Positions 1-8,116 of a stretch of DNA of 64,000 nucleotides are shown piece after piece. The notes under the pieces are model-generated. The model saw nothing but the letters and a program-made list of their open reading frames with translations. It had not been told where the DNA came from and searched no databases. The DNA comes from Calditrichaceae bacterium (GTDB taxonomy: Bacteria; Calditrichota; Calditrichia; RBG-13-44-9; J075): positions 1 to 64,000 of the forward strand of contig JABWBP010000004.1 of the NCBI GenBank assembly GCA_013360445.1. The letters are read 5' to 3'. Numbering within the stretch: the first letter of the stretch is position 1; every line of letters starts with the position of its first letter. Both the position numbers and the translations under genes were made by a program.

Positions 1-183
1 GGGGAGTATTGTCTGTTGACCCCCCCCACCAGCGACAGCTCGCAATTAACTGCTTGCATAAAAAACCAGACTTTCAGGAAGAGGATGGGGAACTTGTATT
101 GCATTCGCGCTTCTAATAAAAATATTGCTCGGAATGAATTTTGGGGGTATTATTTAGCCATTCAAAGCAAATTCAGGATATTT

Positions 184-1173
184 ATGGGACGTGTTATCTC
201 TTTCATCATTCAAAAAGGCGGCTGCGGAAAAACCACTACTACCGTGAACACCGCCAGTTATTTGGCCTTGCAGGGCTACAGGGTGCTGGCCGTGGATATG
301 GATCCCCAGGGAAACCTGACCCAGCACTTCGGGTATGATACCGAATCGACCGACAACGGCCTTATGCACCTTTTCCTGAATCAAAAATCTTTCGGGCAGG
401 CGGTTCTCAAGCGGGATGAAAATCTGCACGTTCTTTCCAACAACATCGACATGACCGCCATCGAATTTACTCTCTACAAATCCCTTACCCGGGAATACGT
501 GCTGCGCGACGTGCTCCAGCCGGTTATGGCGGATTACGATTTCATCCTCATCGACTGCCCGCCCAACTTAGGGATTTTTTCCATGAACGCCCTGGTGGCC
601 AGCACGGATTTTATCCTGGTGGTTTCCCCGGAGTTCTTTCCCATGCGGGCCATCAAACCTCTGTACGACACGTTTTTGATGGTGAAGAACAAGCTGAATC
701 ACACCCTGCAGTTCAAGGGCGTAGTAATGACCATGTGCGATTTTCGCACCCGCCACGCCCAGGAAATCCGCAAAATCCTGGAAAAAAATTTCCCCCACAA
801 GCTCTACAAATCCTACATTCGCAACAATGTGGCCTTGAAGGAAGCTTCCTCGTTGGGAAAAAGTATCTTTGAATATGATCCCCGGTCGATTGGGGCGTTC
901 GACTATCAAAGCTTTGTGGAGGAATTTCTGCGCGATAATGAAACCGCCCGGCATAAACGCGCCTATTATGAATCCCATTTTCACCGGCTGTCTCCCGGGG
1001 AGCAGCAGGAGATCATTCATTTTGCCAGGCAAAACCTCTCCAATTATAATCGCGAGCGCCTGGATTCGGTGGATGAGGAACCGATTCTGAAAGAGGCGCT
1101 ATTGATCGAAAGGAACAAGATCCTGGAAAAATTATTCCCGTACCGGCAGTATGCCGCATCCCCAAAGGAATGA
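184..1173 (+). CDS. ParA-family ATPase, orphan (no ParB nearby)
   Basis: A 329-residue ParA/Soj-type P-loop ATPase, which usually positions DNA or protein cargo on the nucleoid. The deviant Walker A motif QKGGCGKTTT lies at about residues 9-18, followed by the switch DMDPQGN and the Walker B-like DFILIDCPPNLG. The reading frame stays open upstream to a TTG at 16, but family homology begins at the ATG at 184 (MGRVISFI), so that start was chosen. The last 75 or so residues, after the ParA fold, form a charged helical tail not needed for the ATPase. The stop codon abuts the start of the next gene at 1174, so the two are probably co-transcribed. No ParB or parS-like gene is visible, so a cargo other than the chromosome is possible. 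Confidence 0.88.
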   Translation: MGRVISFIIQKGGCGKTTTTVNTASYLALQGYRVLAVDMDPQGNLTQHFGYDTESTDNGLMHLFLNQKSFGQAVLKRDENLHVLSNNIDMTAIEFTLYKSLTREYVLRDVLQPVMADYDFILIDCPPNLGIFSMNALVASTDFILVVSPEFFPMRAIKPLYDTFLMVKNKLNHTLQFKGVVMTMCDFRTRHAQEIRKILEKNFPHKLYKSYIRNNVALKEASSLGKSIFEYDPRSIGAFDYQSFVEEFLRDNETARHKRAYYESHFHRLSPGEQQEIIHFARQNLSNYNRERLDSVDEEPILKEALLIERNKILEKLFPYRQYAASPKE

Positions 1174-1992
1174 ATGAGACGATTAGCGGTTATCCCGATA
1201 TTTCTCCTGCTGCTCGCCCCGCTCTACGGCGCTTTTGATTACCCGGCGGGGAGCGCCGGCAACGCCGCGCTGGGCAGCAGCAACCTTGCTTCCACGACGG
1301 CGGCGGACGGCCTTTTCCTCAATCCCGCGCTGTTGATCAATTCCCGGGCATTTTACGCCGCGCTGAACTATTCCCAATTGTACAATTTGAAAGAGCTGCA
1401 ATACGCCAGCGGGATGATCGCGCTCCCTTACAAATCATTTGGCCTGGGGTTAGGGGTGGAGGATTTCGGGGCATCTCTTTACCGCGAGAACAAGCTCACG
1501 ATTGGAGCCGCTAAGTCTTTTTATAACAACGCAGTAGCGATTGGTTTTTCGGCGCATTTCTACCATATTTCCATAGAAGGTTACGGCAGCGGCAGCGCCT
1601 TCGGGATAAGCTTTGGCCTGCGCTACCGGGTTTCCGACGCGCTGCACCTCGCCGGGGCCATCGAGAATATCAACCAGCCGGAATTGAACGGCTACGCCGA
1701 GGAAATTCCCCAGCGAATCCAGGCCGGGCTGCAATTTCAGCCCGTGGAAGCGCTGCGCGCCCACCTGAAGGTGCAAAAAGACAGCTGGTATTCCCCGGAA
1801 GTGTTTTTCGGGATCGAATACCGGGTATTCGGCAACCTGCAATTGTTCAGCGGATATTCCACCCTGGCAACCCTCCCCTCTTTCGGCTTCTCCCTGGGGA
1901 TATTCAACATGGAAGTCAATTATGCCCTGCAATACCATTTCGACCTGGGACCGACCCACTTTGCCGGGATCGCCTTTCGCCCGGGGAAGTGA
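1174..1992 (+). CDS. PorV-like outer-membrane beta-barrel protein
   Basis: A 272-residue protein with an N-terminal signal peptide (MRRLAVIPIFLLLLAPLYGA). The G/N/A-rich start of the mature chain (AGNAALGSSNLAS, then LFLNPAL) is typical of the PorV/UPF0164 barrel group. The rest alternates short amphipathic strands with glycine turns and ends in GIAFRPGK. In FCB bacteria, PorV-type barrels can act as T9SS shuttle proteins, but other members are plain porin-like barrels. The role here is not resolved. It starts directly after the ParA stop and runs into the EnvC-like gene, which suggests a parA-barrel-envC transcript. Confidence 0.72.
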   Translation: MRRLAVIPIFLLLLAPLYGAFDYPAGSAGNAALGSSNLASTTAADGLFLNPALLINSRAFYAALNYSQLYNLKELQYASGMIALPYKSFGLGLGVEDFGASLYRENKLTIGAAKSFYNNAVAIGFSAHFYHISIEGYGSGSAFGISFGLRYRVSDALHLAGAIENINQPELNGYAEEIPQRIQAGLQFQPVEALRAHLKVQKDSWYSPEVFFGIEYRVFGNLQLFSGYSTLATLPSFGFSLGIFNMEVNYALQYHFDLGPTHFAGIAFRPGK

Positions 1993-2003
1993 GGAGCGCA
2001 AAG

Positions 2004-3164
2004 ATGAGGGGAGCGCGAATTCTTTTGCTGGTATTGTTAGGGTGGGGCTATGCGCCGGCGCCTGCCCAGGATGATTCCCAACAGAGCCAGTTGGAGCAAA
2101 TCCGCGGGGAGCTTGCCCAACTGCGGGCGGAACTGGTAAGATCCCAGGCTTCTTTACAAACGAACCTTGCCAGCCTGGAGAATATCGAGCAGCAAACCAC
2201 CCTGCAGCAGCAGGCTTTGCGAATTCTGCAAGGCCAGGTGCAAAAAAGCCAGGCGGAAATCCAGTCTCTGGACAGCCAGATCAGTACCCTTACCGGCCAG
2301 ATCGGGCAGTTGCGGGAGATGTTCAGCCGGCAAATTGTTTTCAGCTACAAGTACCGTAAGAGCAAAACCCTGGAATGGATCCTCGGGGCGCAAAGTTTCA
2401 ACCAGGCGCTGCTGCGATACCGCTATTTCCAGAAAATTTCCGAAAGCGCCAACCAGGTCTATCAACGGTTGGCGGATAAACAGGCGGAATTGCAGCGCCT
2501 GCAAACCCGCCGCCGGGGAGAATTGCAGCAGCAGCAGCAATTGTTCGCGGAAAAAGACGCCGAACAGCGCGACCTGGCGGCCCGGCGGGAAGAGCGCCAG
2601 CGGCTGGTGGTGCAAATTACCCGGAATAATTCTCTTCTGGAAAAGGCGGTGCGGGAAAAAATGAAGAGTTTTGAAGAGTTGAAAGGCCTGATCGGCTCCC
2701 TGGAGACCCAACGCAGCGTCTCCCCGCCGGTGGAGATCGATTGGAGTAAGATTTCCGGAAATTTTGCCTCGCAGCAAAAAAAACTCAACTGGCCGATCCG
2801 GGGAGAGATCGTTCACCCTTTCGGAAAATACCGCAATCCCCGCTTGAAAACCGTTCTGGTTAACAATGGCATCGATATCAAAGCCAAAAAAGGCGCGGAA
2901 GTGCGCAGCGTGTTTTCCGGGGTGGTCAGCCTGATCACCTATATGAGCGGCTTCGGCAATACCGTTATCATCGACCATAACAACAGCTATTATACCGTTT
3001 ACGCCCACTTAGACGAGGTATTGGTCAAGAAATTCCAGATCGTAGAGGCGGGCACGGTGATCGGGACGGTGGGAGATTCGGGATCGCTGGAGGGCGCTCT
3101 GCTCCATTTTGAAATTTACGGGGGCAACAAACCCCTCAATCCCGGCCAATGGTTGAAGAAGTAG
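2004..3164 (+). CDS. EnvC-like murein hydrolase activator (degenerate M23/LytM domain)
   Basis: A 386-residue exported protein: signal peptide, a long coiled coil rich in Q/E/L (about residues 25-250), then a C-terminal LytM/M23 domain. The M23 zinc ligands look degenerate. The usual HxGxD is NNGID, and the usual HLHFE is LLHFE, with the first His replaced by Leu. This matches EnvC/NlpD-type activators, which do not cut peptidoglycan but activate N-acetylmuramyl amidases at the septum. The ATG at 2004 has GAGGAG eight bases upstream and is preferred over the in-frame GTG at 1989. It follows the barrel gene closely. Confidence 0.85.
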   Translation: MRGARILLLVLLGWGYAPAPAQDDSQQSQLEQIRGELAQLRAELVRSQASLQTNLASLENIEQQTTLQQQALRILQGQVQKSQAEIQSLDSQISTLTGQIGQLREMFSRQIVFSYKYRKSKTLEWILGAQSFNQALLRYRYFQKISESANQVYQRLADKQAELQRLQTRRRGELQQQQQLFAEKDAEQRDLAARREERQRLVVQITRNNSLLEKAVREKMKSFEELKGLIGSLETQRSVSPPVEIDWSKISGNFASQQKKLNWPIRGEIVHPFGKYRNPRLKTVLVNNGIDIKAKKGAEVRSVFSGVVSLITYMSGFGNTVIIDHNNSYYTVYAHLDEVLVKKFQIVEAGTVIGTVGDSGSLEGALLHFEIYGGNKPLNPGQWLKK

Positions 3165-3281
3165 GGTTGCCGGGGATTGGGAGCCTCACCGGATTGTAAA
3201 AAGCGCTTTTCTACCGGGGCCAAGGCTGCGAATTTCTCAACCTTAATCTTTCCATATCAATCCAGACCAGGAGACCGGCTC

Positions 3282-4637
3282 ATGAAAATTCACCGGGGAA
3301 ATTTTGCCGCTATTTTCGGCGGGGCTTGCGCCGGCTCGGAGGCCGCTTCCCGGCTGGCGCACTGCGGGGTTTACGTCGCGGTGTTCGAGCAGCACACCCT
3401 GCCCTACGGAAAAATCGAAGACGGTCTGCCCAAGTGGCATATCAAGCTGCGCGATAAAGAGGAGAGCAAAATCGACGAGCGGCTTTCCCATCCGAATATA
3501 TTTTTCATTCCCAATACCCGGCTGGGACGGGACGTGGAATTCGAGGACGTGGTTCGCAACTGGGGATTCGGGGCGGTAATCCTGGCGAACGGGGCCTGGC
3601 GCGATCGCCCCCTGCCGGTTCCCGGAATCGATGATTACGTGGAGAAAGGGCTCTATTACCAGAATCCGTTCGTGGACTGGTTCAACCATTACCACGAACC
3701 GGGATATACCCGGCACCACTACGAGGTGCAGGACGGCGCCATCGTGGTGGGGGGCGGGCTGGCTTCCATCGACGTGGCGAAAATCCTGATGTTAGAAACG
3801 ACCCAACGCGCCCTGGCGGAAAAGGGCTGCCAGACCGATATCTTTACGTTAGAGCACCAGGGCATTCCCAAAACCCTGGAAACGCTGGGATTGTCTTTTT
3901 CCGACCTGGGGTTACGGCGCTGCACCCTGTTTTACCGCCGCCGCAGCGAGGATATGCCGCTGAGTTATATCTATCCCGATCCCACCCCGGAAGACCTGGA
4001 AAAAGCCCACCGGGTGCGCCAGAAAATCCTCAGCAATGCCCAGCAAAAGTATCTCTTCCATTTTCAGGAGTGCTGCAAGCCGGTGGAGAAGATTACCGTG
4101 GGAGAGCGCCTGGCCGGCCTGGTATTCCAGCGCACCCGGGTAGAAAACGGAAGGGTGGTTTCCGTTCCCGGCAGCGAATTCGCCGTGCGCAGCCCCCTGG
4201 TCATTTCCTCCATCGGGAGCATCCCCGAACCGATCCCCGGCATTCCCACCAGCGGAGAGCTGTTCAACATTCCGGATGAAGATACCGGCAGGCTGGCCGG
4301 CTATCCCAACGTGTACGGGTTAGGCAACGTGGTGACGGGAAAGGGCAATATCCGCGATTCCGAGCTGCACGCCCGGAAAATCGTGCACTATATTATCGAG
4401 AACGTGTTTCACTGCCATGCCGGAGCCATCGAAGCCGACCGCATGGAGGACGACCCCGCGGCGCAGGCGGAGGTGGAACGAAAGGGTCTGTTAGATGAGG
4501 GCCGGGTGCAGGTGATTCTCAAACGTATTGCCAACTTGCAGCGCAAAGCCGGCTTCGATGGGAATTATCAAAAGTGGGTGGAAACGCACCGCCCCCCGCG
4601 GCTGGAAAACCTGATCGGTTACAGCAAGGAAAAATGA
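3282..4637 (+). CDS. FAD/NAD(P)-dependent oxidoreductase (ferredoxin-NADP reductase / GltD-like)
   Basis: A 451-residue two-dinucleotide-binding flavoprotein. The FAD-binding glycine motif is altered (FGGACAGSEAA, residues 12-22). It is followed by an E-acidic strand end (VFEQH) and the substrate-loop sequence YGKIEDGLPKWH seen in adrenodoxin reductase and GltD relatives. The NADP-binding motif IVVGGGLASIDVAK lies near residue 150. The C-terminal part has NVYGLGNVVTGKGNIRDS, the usual FAD-contacting closing motif. It probably moves electrons between NADPH and a ferredoxin-like or partner enzyme; the partner is not encoded nearby. The ATG at 3282 has AGGAGA upstream; the longer frame from 3177 lacks support. 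Confidence 0.8.
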   Translation: MKIHRGNFAAIFGGACAGSEAASRLAHCGVYVAVFEQHTLPYGKIEDGLPKWHIKLRDKEESKIDERLSHPNIFFIPNTRLGRDVEFEDVVRNWGFGAVILANGAWRDRPLPVPGIDDYVEKGLYYQNPFVDWFNHYHEPGYTRHHYEVQDGAIVVGGGLASIDVAKILMLETTQRALAEKGCQTDIFTLEHQGIPKTLETLGLSFSDLGLRRCTLFYRRRSEDMPLSYIYPDPTPEDLEKAHRVRQKILSNAQQKYLFHFQECCKPVEKITVGERLAGLVFQRTRVENGRVVSVPGSEFAVRSPLVISSIGSIPEPIPGIPTSGELFNIPDEDTGRLAGYPNVYGLGNVVTGKGNIRDSELHARKIVHYIIENVFHCHAGAIEADRMEDDPAAQAEVERKGLLDEGRVQVILKRIANLQRKAGFDGNYQKWVETHRPPRLENLIGYSKEK

Positions 4638-4661
4638 GCGCAACGGCCCGGCCTTTCAGCG

Positions 4662-5372
4662 CTATAACTCCTCCGCTTCCGCAAAGCGGTAGCCCACGCC
4701 CCAGACGGTTTTGATGTATTTGGGGTGGGCGGGATTTTTTTCGATTTTGCTGCGCAGGCGGTTGATATGGGAATTGACGGTATGGTCGTAGCCGTCAAAG
4801 TGGTATCCCCAGACGATGTCCAGCAGTTCCTGGCGGGTGTAAGCCCGTCCCGGGTGGGTGGCCAGGAGGGCCAGGAGGTCGAATTCCCTGGCGGTCAGGT
4901 CGATTTTTTTCCCGGCCAGGGTCACTTTGCGCTTCTCGAAATTGATGCGCAGCTCCTCGAATTCCACTTCCGGGGGCGCGGCGGCTGCGGCCTCTTTTTT
5001 GATCGCATCCACCCGGCGGAGCAGCGCTTTCACCCGGGCCATCAGCTCCCGCAGGCTGAAGGGTTTGGTGAGATAGTCATCCGCGCCTAACTCCAGGCCT
5101 AACACTTTATCCAGTTCATCGGATTTGGAGGTGAGCATCAGGATCGGAAGGCTCTTCTTTTCTTCCCGGATGCGCTTGCACACTTCCAGGCCGTCCAGGC
5201 GCGGGAGCACCAGGTCGAGAATCACTAAGGCATAATCGTTTTGAAGCGCCTTGTTAAGCCCTTCGACCCCGTTGGCGGCGTGCTCGAAAGTAAATCCCAA
5301 CTCCTTCAAATGAATTTTGACCAGGTCGGCAACATCCGGGTCGTCTTCGATCACCAGCACCTTTTTTTCCAT
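4662..5372 (-). CDS. OmpR/PhoB-type response regulator, orphan
   Basis: A 236-residue two-component regulator: an N-terminal receiver (EDDPDVADLV acidic pocket, phosphoacceptor Asp in LVILDLVLPRLDG, Lys in YLTKPFS), an Ala-rich linker, and a C-terminal winged helix (DLTAREFDLLALLATHPG, then INRLRSKIE and YIKTVWGVGYRF). It binds DNA when phosphorylated. No histidine kinase is adjacent, so its cognate is elsewhere. The ATG at 5372 is used rather than the TTG two codons upstream because the conserved MEKKVLVIEDD begins there. It converges with the oxidoreductase gene across a 24-bp gap. Confidence 0.93.
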   Translation of the reverse strand: MEKKVLVIEDDPDVADLVKIHLKELGFTFEHAANGVEGLNKALQNDYALVILDLVLPRLDGLEVCKRIREEKKSLPILMLTSKSDELDKVLGLELGADDYLTKPFSLRELMARVKALLRRVDAIKKEAAAAAPPEVEFEELRINFEKRKVTLAGKKIDLTAREFDLLALLATHPGRAYTRQELLDIVWGYHFDGYDHTVNSHINRLRSKIEKNPAHPKYIKTVWGVGYRFAEAEEL

Positions 5373-5406
5373 GCGCAAGCCCTATCAATATGAAGTTCTC
5401 AATATA

Positions 5407-5540
5407 AAGTTCGAGTTACTATTCAGCCACAGAGACCACAGAGGTCACAGAGGAAGATTTGGGGGTATCCACCACTTCGTGGAGAGCATTTAGAGCCTTA
5501 TATCCCTGTATGCAAAACGCCTGAATAGTTACAAGTTCGA
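5407..5540. mobile_element. 118-bp miniature inverted-repeat element with 8-bp target duplication
   Basis: The element spans 5415-5532. Its ends are GTTACTATTCAG (5415-5426) and CTGAATAGTTAC (5521-5532), which are inverted repeats with one mismatch. It is flanked on both sides by the same 8 bases, AAGTTCGA (5407-5414 and 5533-5540). The interior has CACAGAG-type repeats and a short hairpin around CCACTTCGTGG. It has no coding capacity, so it would be a non-autonomous element moved by a transposase encoded elsewhere. A second, longer copy lies at 11331-11536 in the opposite orientation. Confidence 0.75.
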
Positions 5541-6253
5541 GATAACGAGTAATATTTAGATGTCAGACAGGATGTACAGGATTAACAGGATTCGAATGAC
5601 ATGCCTTACATCCGGTAAATCATCCAGGGATTTTCCCTTATTTTCCCTTTCTCTTGTCCGGCAGGTGCAGAAGAACATAGATCAGGCCGGGTTCCTTGTA
5701 AGGAGAAAATTTTTACCCTTCCGCCCGACGAAGGTGAACAGGGATCAACCGGAGGTTTTTCTATCGTGTTAATCTTGTTATCCTGTCGAAACAACAGGCG
5801 AATAGTAACCATGACAATCTGCCCTGCAAAGATGTCACCGGAAATGTGAAAATGCAAGAGCGAACCATTCAGGGGCTGTTTTAAAAGTGGCCTGCCCGGG
5901 CAGACAGGCCGCTAAGTCTCAAAAACGCGAAGAAATCACAAAGAAACAACAAATTTCTTAGTGATCCCGGTTGGCCGCATAGGCGTTAACCTAAGTAAAA
6001 AATCACCGCAAAGACGCAAAGACGCAGAAGTTTTAGAGAGTTTTCGCCTGAAATTCCTCCTGATCTTCACAAAAATCAGCAACCTAAGGTTAACGGGAAT
6101 GCGGTTGGCCGGGATTTGTGGTTTCATCCGTAAGGAGCCCCTTACGGGGGTGGCATAGATTCAAACTTTTACCGAAGGGAGGGATTCCCGTAAAACGGCT
6201 TTTTAGTTCTACTTTAACCGCTTTAACGGTTAAAGCAGATTTAGCCAACAGCG
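5541..6253. repeat. Gene-free stretch of degenerate dispersed repeats
   Basis: No credible gene is present. 5565-5597 carries a run of CAGGAT-type repeats (GACAGGATGTACAGGATTAA), echoed in inverted form at 5765-5790; the same repeat type recurs at 53745-53850. 5963-6118 is bounded by imperfect inverted arms (both contain ATCCCGG, then CCGCAT and CGTTAACCT). Between them is a CGCAAAGACGCAAAGACGCAG tract at about 6007-6027. These look like decayed repeat elements; function unknown. Confidence 0.5.
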
Positions 6254-6269
6254 ATGAAAGGAGAAACGG

Positions 6270-6827
6270 ATGCTTCGGAACAGCCTGATTGTGGTTTGGA
6301 CGTTAGGAGCGGCGCTCGCGCTGATCTCCTGCAAGGAGAAGAGCGCGGAGCCGGCGGCCAAAGGGGGCTACGGCGCTTTTTCGTTCGAGCAGCGCTTAAC
6401 CCTGCCGGGGTCGCCGGAGATGATTTACGACGCCATCAGCGGAGACATCAGCGGGTGGTGGGATCACAGTTTTTCTGAAAAACCGTACCGCTTTTATATC
6501 GAACCCCGCCCGGGAGGGGGGTTTTACGAAATCTTCAACGAGCAGGGCGATGGGGTTTTGCACGCCACGGTGATTTACGCGGAGCGCGGCAAACGCCTGC
6601 GCTTCGAGGGGCCCCTGGGGCTTTCCGGCAAGGCGGTAACGCTGGTATGCACCTATGAATTCGAAGCGGCCGGCGGGGATTCCACCCTGTTAGAATTATC
6701 GGTGCACGCGGCAGGGGAGATCGAAGACGGGGCGGAGCAGATCGTGAAGCGGGTCTGGCAGCACTTTTTAGTGGAGCGCTTCAAGCCCTACGTGGAGTCG
6801 GGCGGGCATCTTTCGAAAATGCAATAG
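6270..6827 (+). CDS. AHSA1/SRPBCC-domain lipoprotein
   Basis: A 185-residue protein with a lipoprotein signal sequence ending in the lipobox LISC (Cys at about residue 21), then one START-like AHSA1 domain (FSFEQRLTLPGSPEMIYDAISGDISGWW and later IVKRVWQHFLVERFKPYVE). Members form a hydrophobic cavity; ligands and roles vary, and export as a lipoprotein is uncommon for this fold. AGGAG lies upstream of the ATG. Its last 60 bases overlap, on the opposite strand, the 3' end of the gene at 6768-7418. Substrate unknown. Confidence 0.75.
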   Translation: MLRNSLIVVWTLGAALALISCKEKSAEPAAKGGYGAFSFEQRLTLPGSPEMIYDAISGDISGWWDHSFSEKPYRFYIEPRPGGGFYEIFNEQGDGVLHATVIYAERGKRLRFEGPLGLSGKAVTLVCTYEFEAAGGDSTLLELSVHAAGEIEDGAEQIVKRVWQHFLVERFKPYVESGGHLSKMQ

Positions 6828-7418
6828 GCGTGGCCGGGGTAAATCGGGCGCCTGCAAAGGCGCTAAGGCCGCAATGACCTGGAATTTCTGGTAGCGCTCC
6901 CAGGTAGCGGATCTTTTGGTATCTTTTTTCAACTCCTGGGCCTGGTCGGCCTGGCGCAGGCTGTCCAGCAGGGCGCTTCCTTCGGCTAAAATTTCCGGGG
7001 TCTGCCCGACCGCGGCCAGTTCGGTCTGGTACTGGGCGGCGAGGCTGATCAATATCTCCATCACCGGCATCATTTTGCTCTCGCTGCTGAGGGCGGTTTT
7101 GAATTCTTTACCGGGAAAAGCTTTTGCCTGGGCGGAGGTGTTGCCGAAGGCCAGTTGCAGGCGAGCGCGGAACATGCGCCCCCACTGGTAGCAGGCTTCC
7201 AGGGCTTCGTCCTTTCCGCGGGTCATATCGCGCAGATCGATGCGGCTGGATACTTCGTTGGGAAGGGCTTCCGCGGCTTGTATATTGGCTTCGAAATCAT
7301 CGAGCAATTGCTGGCTGATCCCGAACTCTGCCAGACCGGCCTGGTAGGCGTGGGCGTTGGCGAGAGTGGTTTTCGATACCGAGAGAATGGTTTCCTCGGA
7401 GAATTTCAGTTTGTTCAT
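6768..7418 (-). CDS. Conserved hypothetical helical protein
   Basis: A 216-residue, mostly helical soluble protein (MNKLKFSEETILSVSKTTLANA...), with no signal peptide or recognised catalytic motif. A strong AAGGAGG lies at about 7427-7433, seven bases before the ATG, and a TATAC-type box lies just upstream, so the gene start is solid. The C-terminal 40 residues or so change character (LAPLQAPDLPRPRLLHFRKMP) and are encoded opposite the end of the AHSA1 gene. That tail may be read-through after a lost stop codon. Function unknown. Confidence 0.65.
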   Translation of the reverse strand: MNKLKFSEETILSVSKTTLANAHAYQAGLAEFGISQQLLDDFEANIQAAEALPNEVSSRIDLRDMTRGKDEALEACYQWGRMFRARLQLAFGNTSAQAKAFPGKEFKTALSSESKMMPVMEILISLAAQYQTELAAVGQTPEILAEGSALLDSLRQADQAQELKKDTKRSATWERYQKFQVIAALAPLQAPDLPRPRLLHFRKMPARLHVGLEALH

Positions 7419-7774
7419 GACAAACCTCCTTGTATAATGATGTTATAGATTTAAGCCACTTACGTGTGATAGAAAAAGTATCGGCAATTGGCGGAAGAGT
7501 TCCCGGCCTGGCAGGGAAAGCTCCCCGGTTGGGGGGTAAAGTTATCCGGTTGGCGCAAGAGTTTTTATTTCAATCCTGGTTTTGCCGGAAGAACCTCGCC
7601 AACGATCCGGCGAATTTGGTTTTTTCAATCCACGCGCCGGCAAGGGGCGCGGCCAGGCATATCGAATAGTTATGCGCCAATAAGTGATTAATCTCGCCGC
7701 GGTTTTCTTCGTATCGCAGAATTTTTTACTTGATTGCAAGAGCCGCAAATCGTATTCTATCAAAGCAATTAAAA
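7419..7774. other. Intergenic region at the left edge of the toxin-antitoxin island
   Basis: No gene supported. The region carries the promoter and ribosome-binding site of the leftward gene at its left edge. At 7490-7560 there are G-rich repeats of CCGGTTGG/CCGG type, and at 7622-7653 the CRISPR-repeat-like sequence listed separately. After about 7680 the DNA becomes markedly AT-richer, marking the start of the island that holds the MNT/HEPN and DUF433/DUF5615 genes. Confidence 0.45.
7622..7653 (-). CRISPR. Solitary type I-C CRISPR-repeat-like sequence (possible relic)
   Basis: Read on the minus strand, the 32 bases contain the stem CGCGCC, a 7-base loop and GGCGCG, and end in CGTGGATTGAAAA. 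This closely resembles the type I-C repeat class, which has a CGCGCCC/GGGCGCG hairpin and ends in GCGTGGATTGAAAC. A weaker partial match (ATTTCAATCC, plus strand) starts at 7567, only 55 bp away, so there is no regular repeat-spacer array. No cas gene is in the window. It may be a relic or a chance match. Confidence 0.3.
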
Positions 7775-8116
7775 ATGGGAGAAATAATTTTGGAAACACA
7801 AGTAAGCGAACAATTTGAATTACTGAAGAATACGTTAAAGGAGAAATTTGGCGCTAAACAAATTTTTATTTTTGGTTCGTACGCCTATGGTGAGCCGGAT
7901 CAAGATAGCGATATAGATTTATGTGTTATAACAACCGACCTTAATGGTAAACGAAAGATAGACATAATCCGAGAAATCAGACGGGAATTAATAAATTTGA
8001 TCTCTAATCCTATAGATATATTGGTGTATTCAGAAAATGAATTCGAGGAGAGAGCCGGTCTGAGCAATACTTTAGAACATAAGATTCTGATGGATGGGAT
8101 AAAGGTGTATGGATAA
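7775..8116 (+). CDS. MNT-type nucleotidyltransferase (antitoxin-like)
   Basis: A 113-residue minimal nucleotidyltransferase of the HI0073/MNT family. The signature GS-x10-DxD is complete: G34-S35 in IFIFGSYAYG, and D46/D48 in DSDIDLCVI. In MNT-HEPN pairs this enzyme AMPylates or otherwise neutralises the HEPN partner. The ATG at 7775 is taken as start, but a TTG at 7790 with GGGAGA upstream is an equally good candidate. The stop overlaps the HEPN gene start by 8 bp, so translation is coupled. The gene is much richer in A+T than its neighbours outside the island, which suggests acquisition. Confidence 0.85.
   Translation: MGEIILETQVSEQFELLKNTLKEKFGAKQIFIFGSYAYGEPDQDSDIDLCVITTDLNGKRKIDIIREIRRELINLISNPIDILVYSENEFEERAGLSNTLEHKILMDGIKVYG

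Noticed and set aside
1-183. N-terminal extension of ParA from the TTG at 16
   Set aside because: The extra 56 residues have no homology to ParA proteins, and the ATG at 184 directly starts the conserved Walker A strand.
7567-7653. A CRISPR array
   Set aside because: Only one good repeat-like sequence and a weak partial one 55 bp away; no regular spacers and no cas genes, so only a possible relic is reported.
7488-7691. Small open frame (67 codons) before the MNT gene
   Set aside because: It lies in a region of GGCCGG/CCGGTTGG repeats and the CRISPR-like sequence and has no convincing ribosome-binding site.
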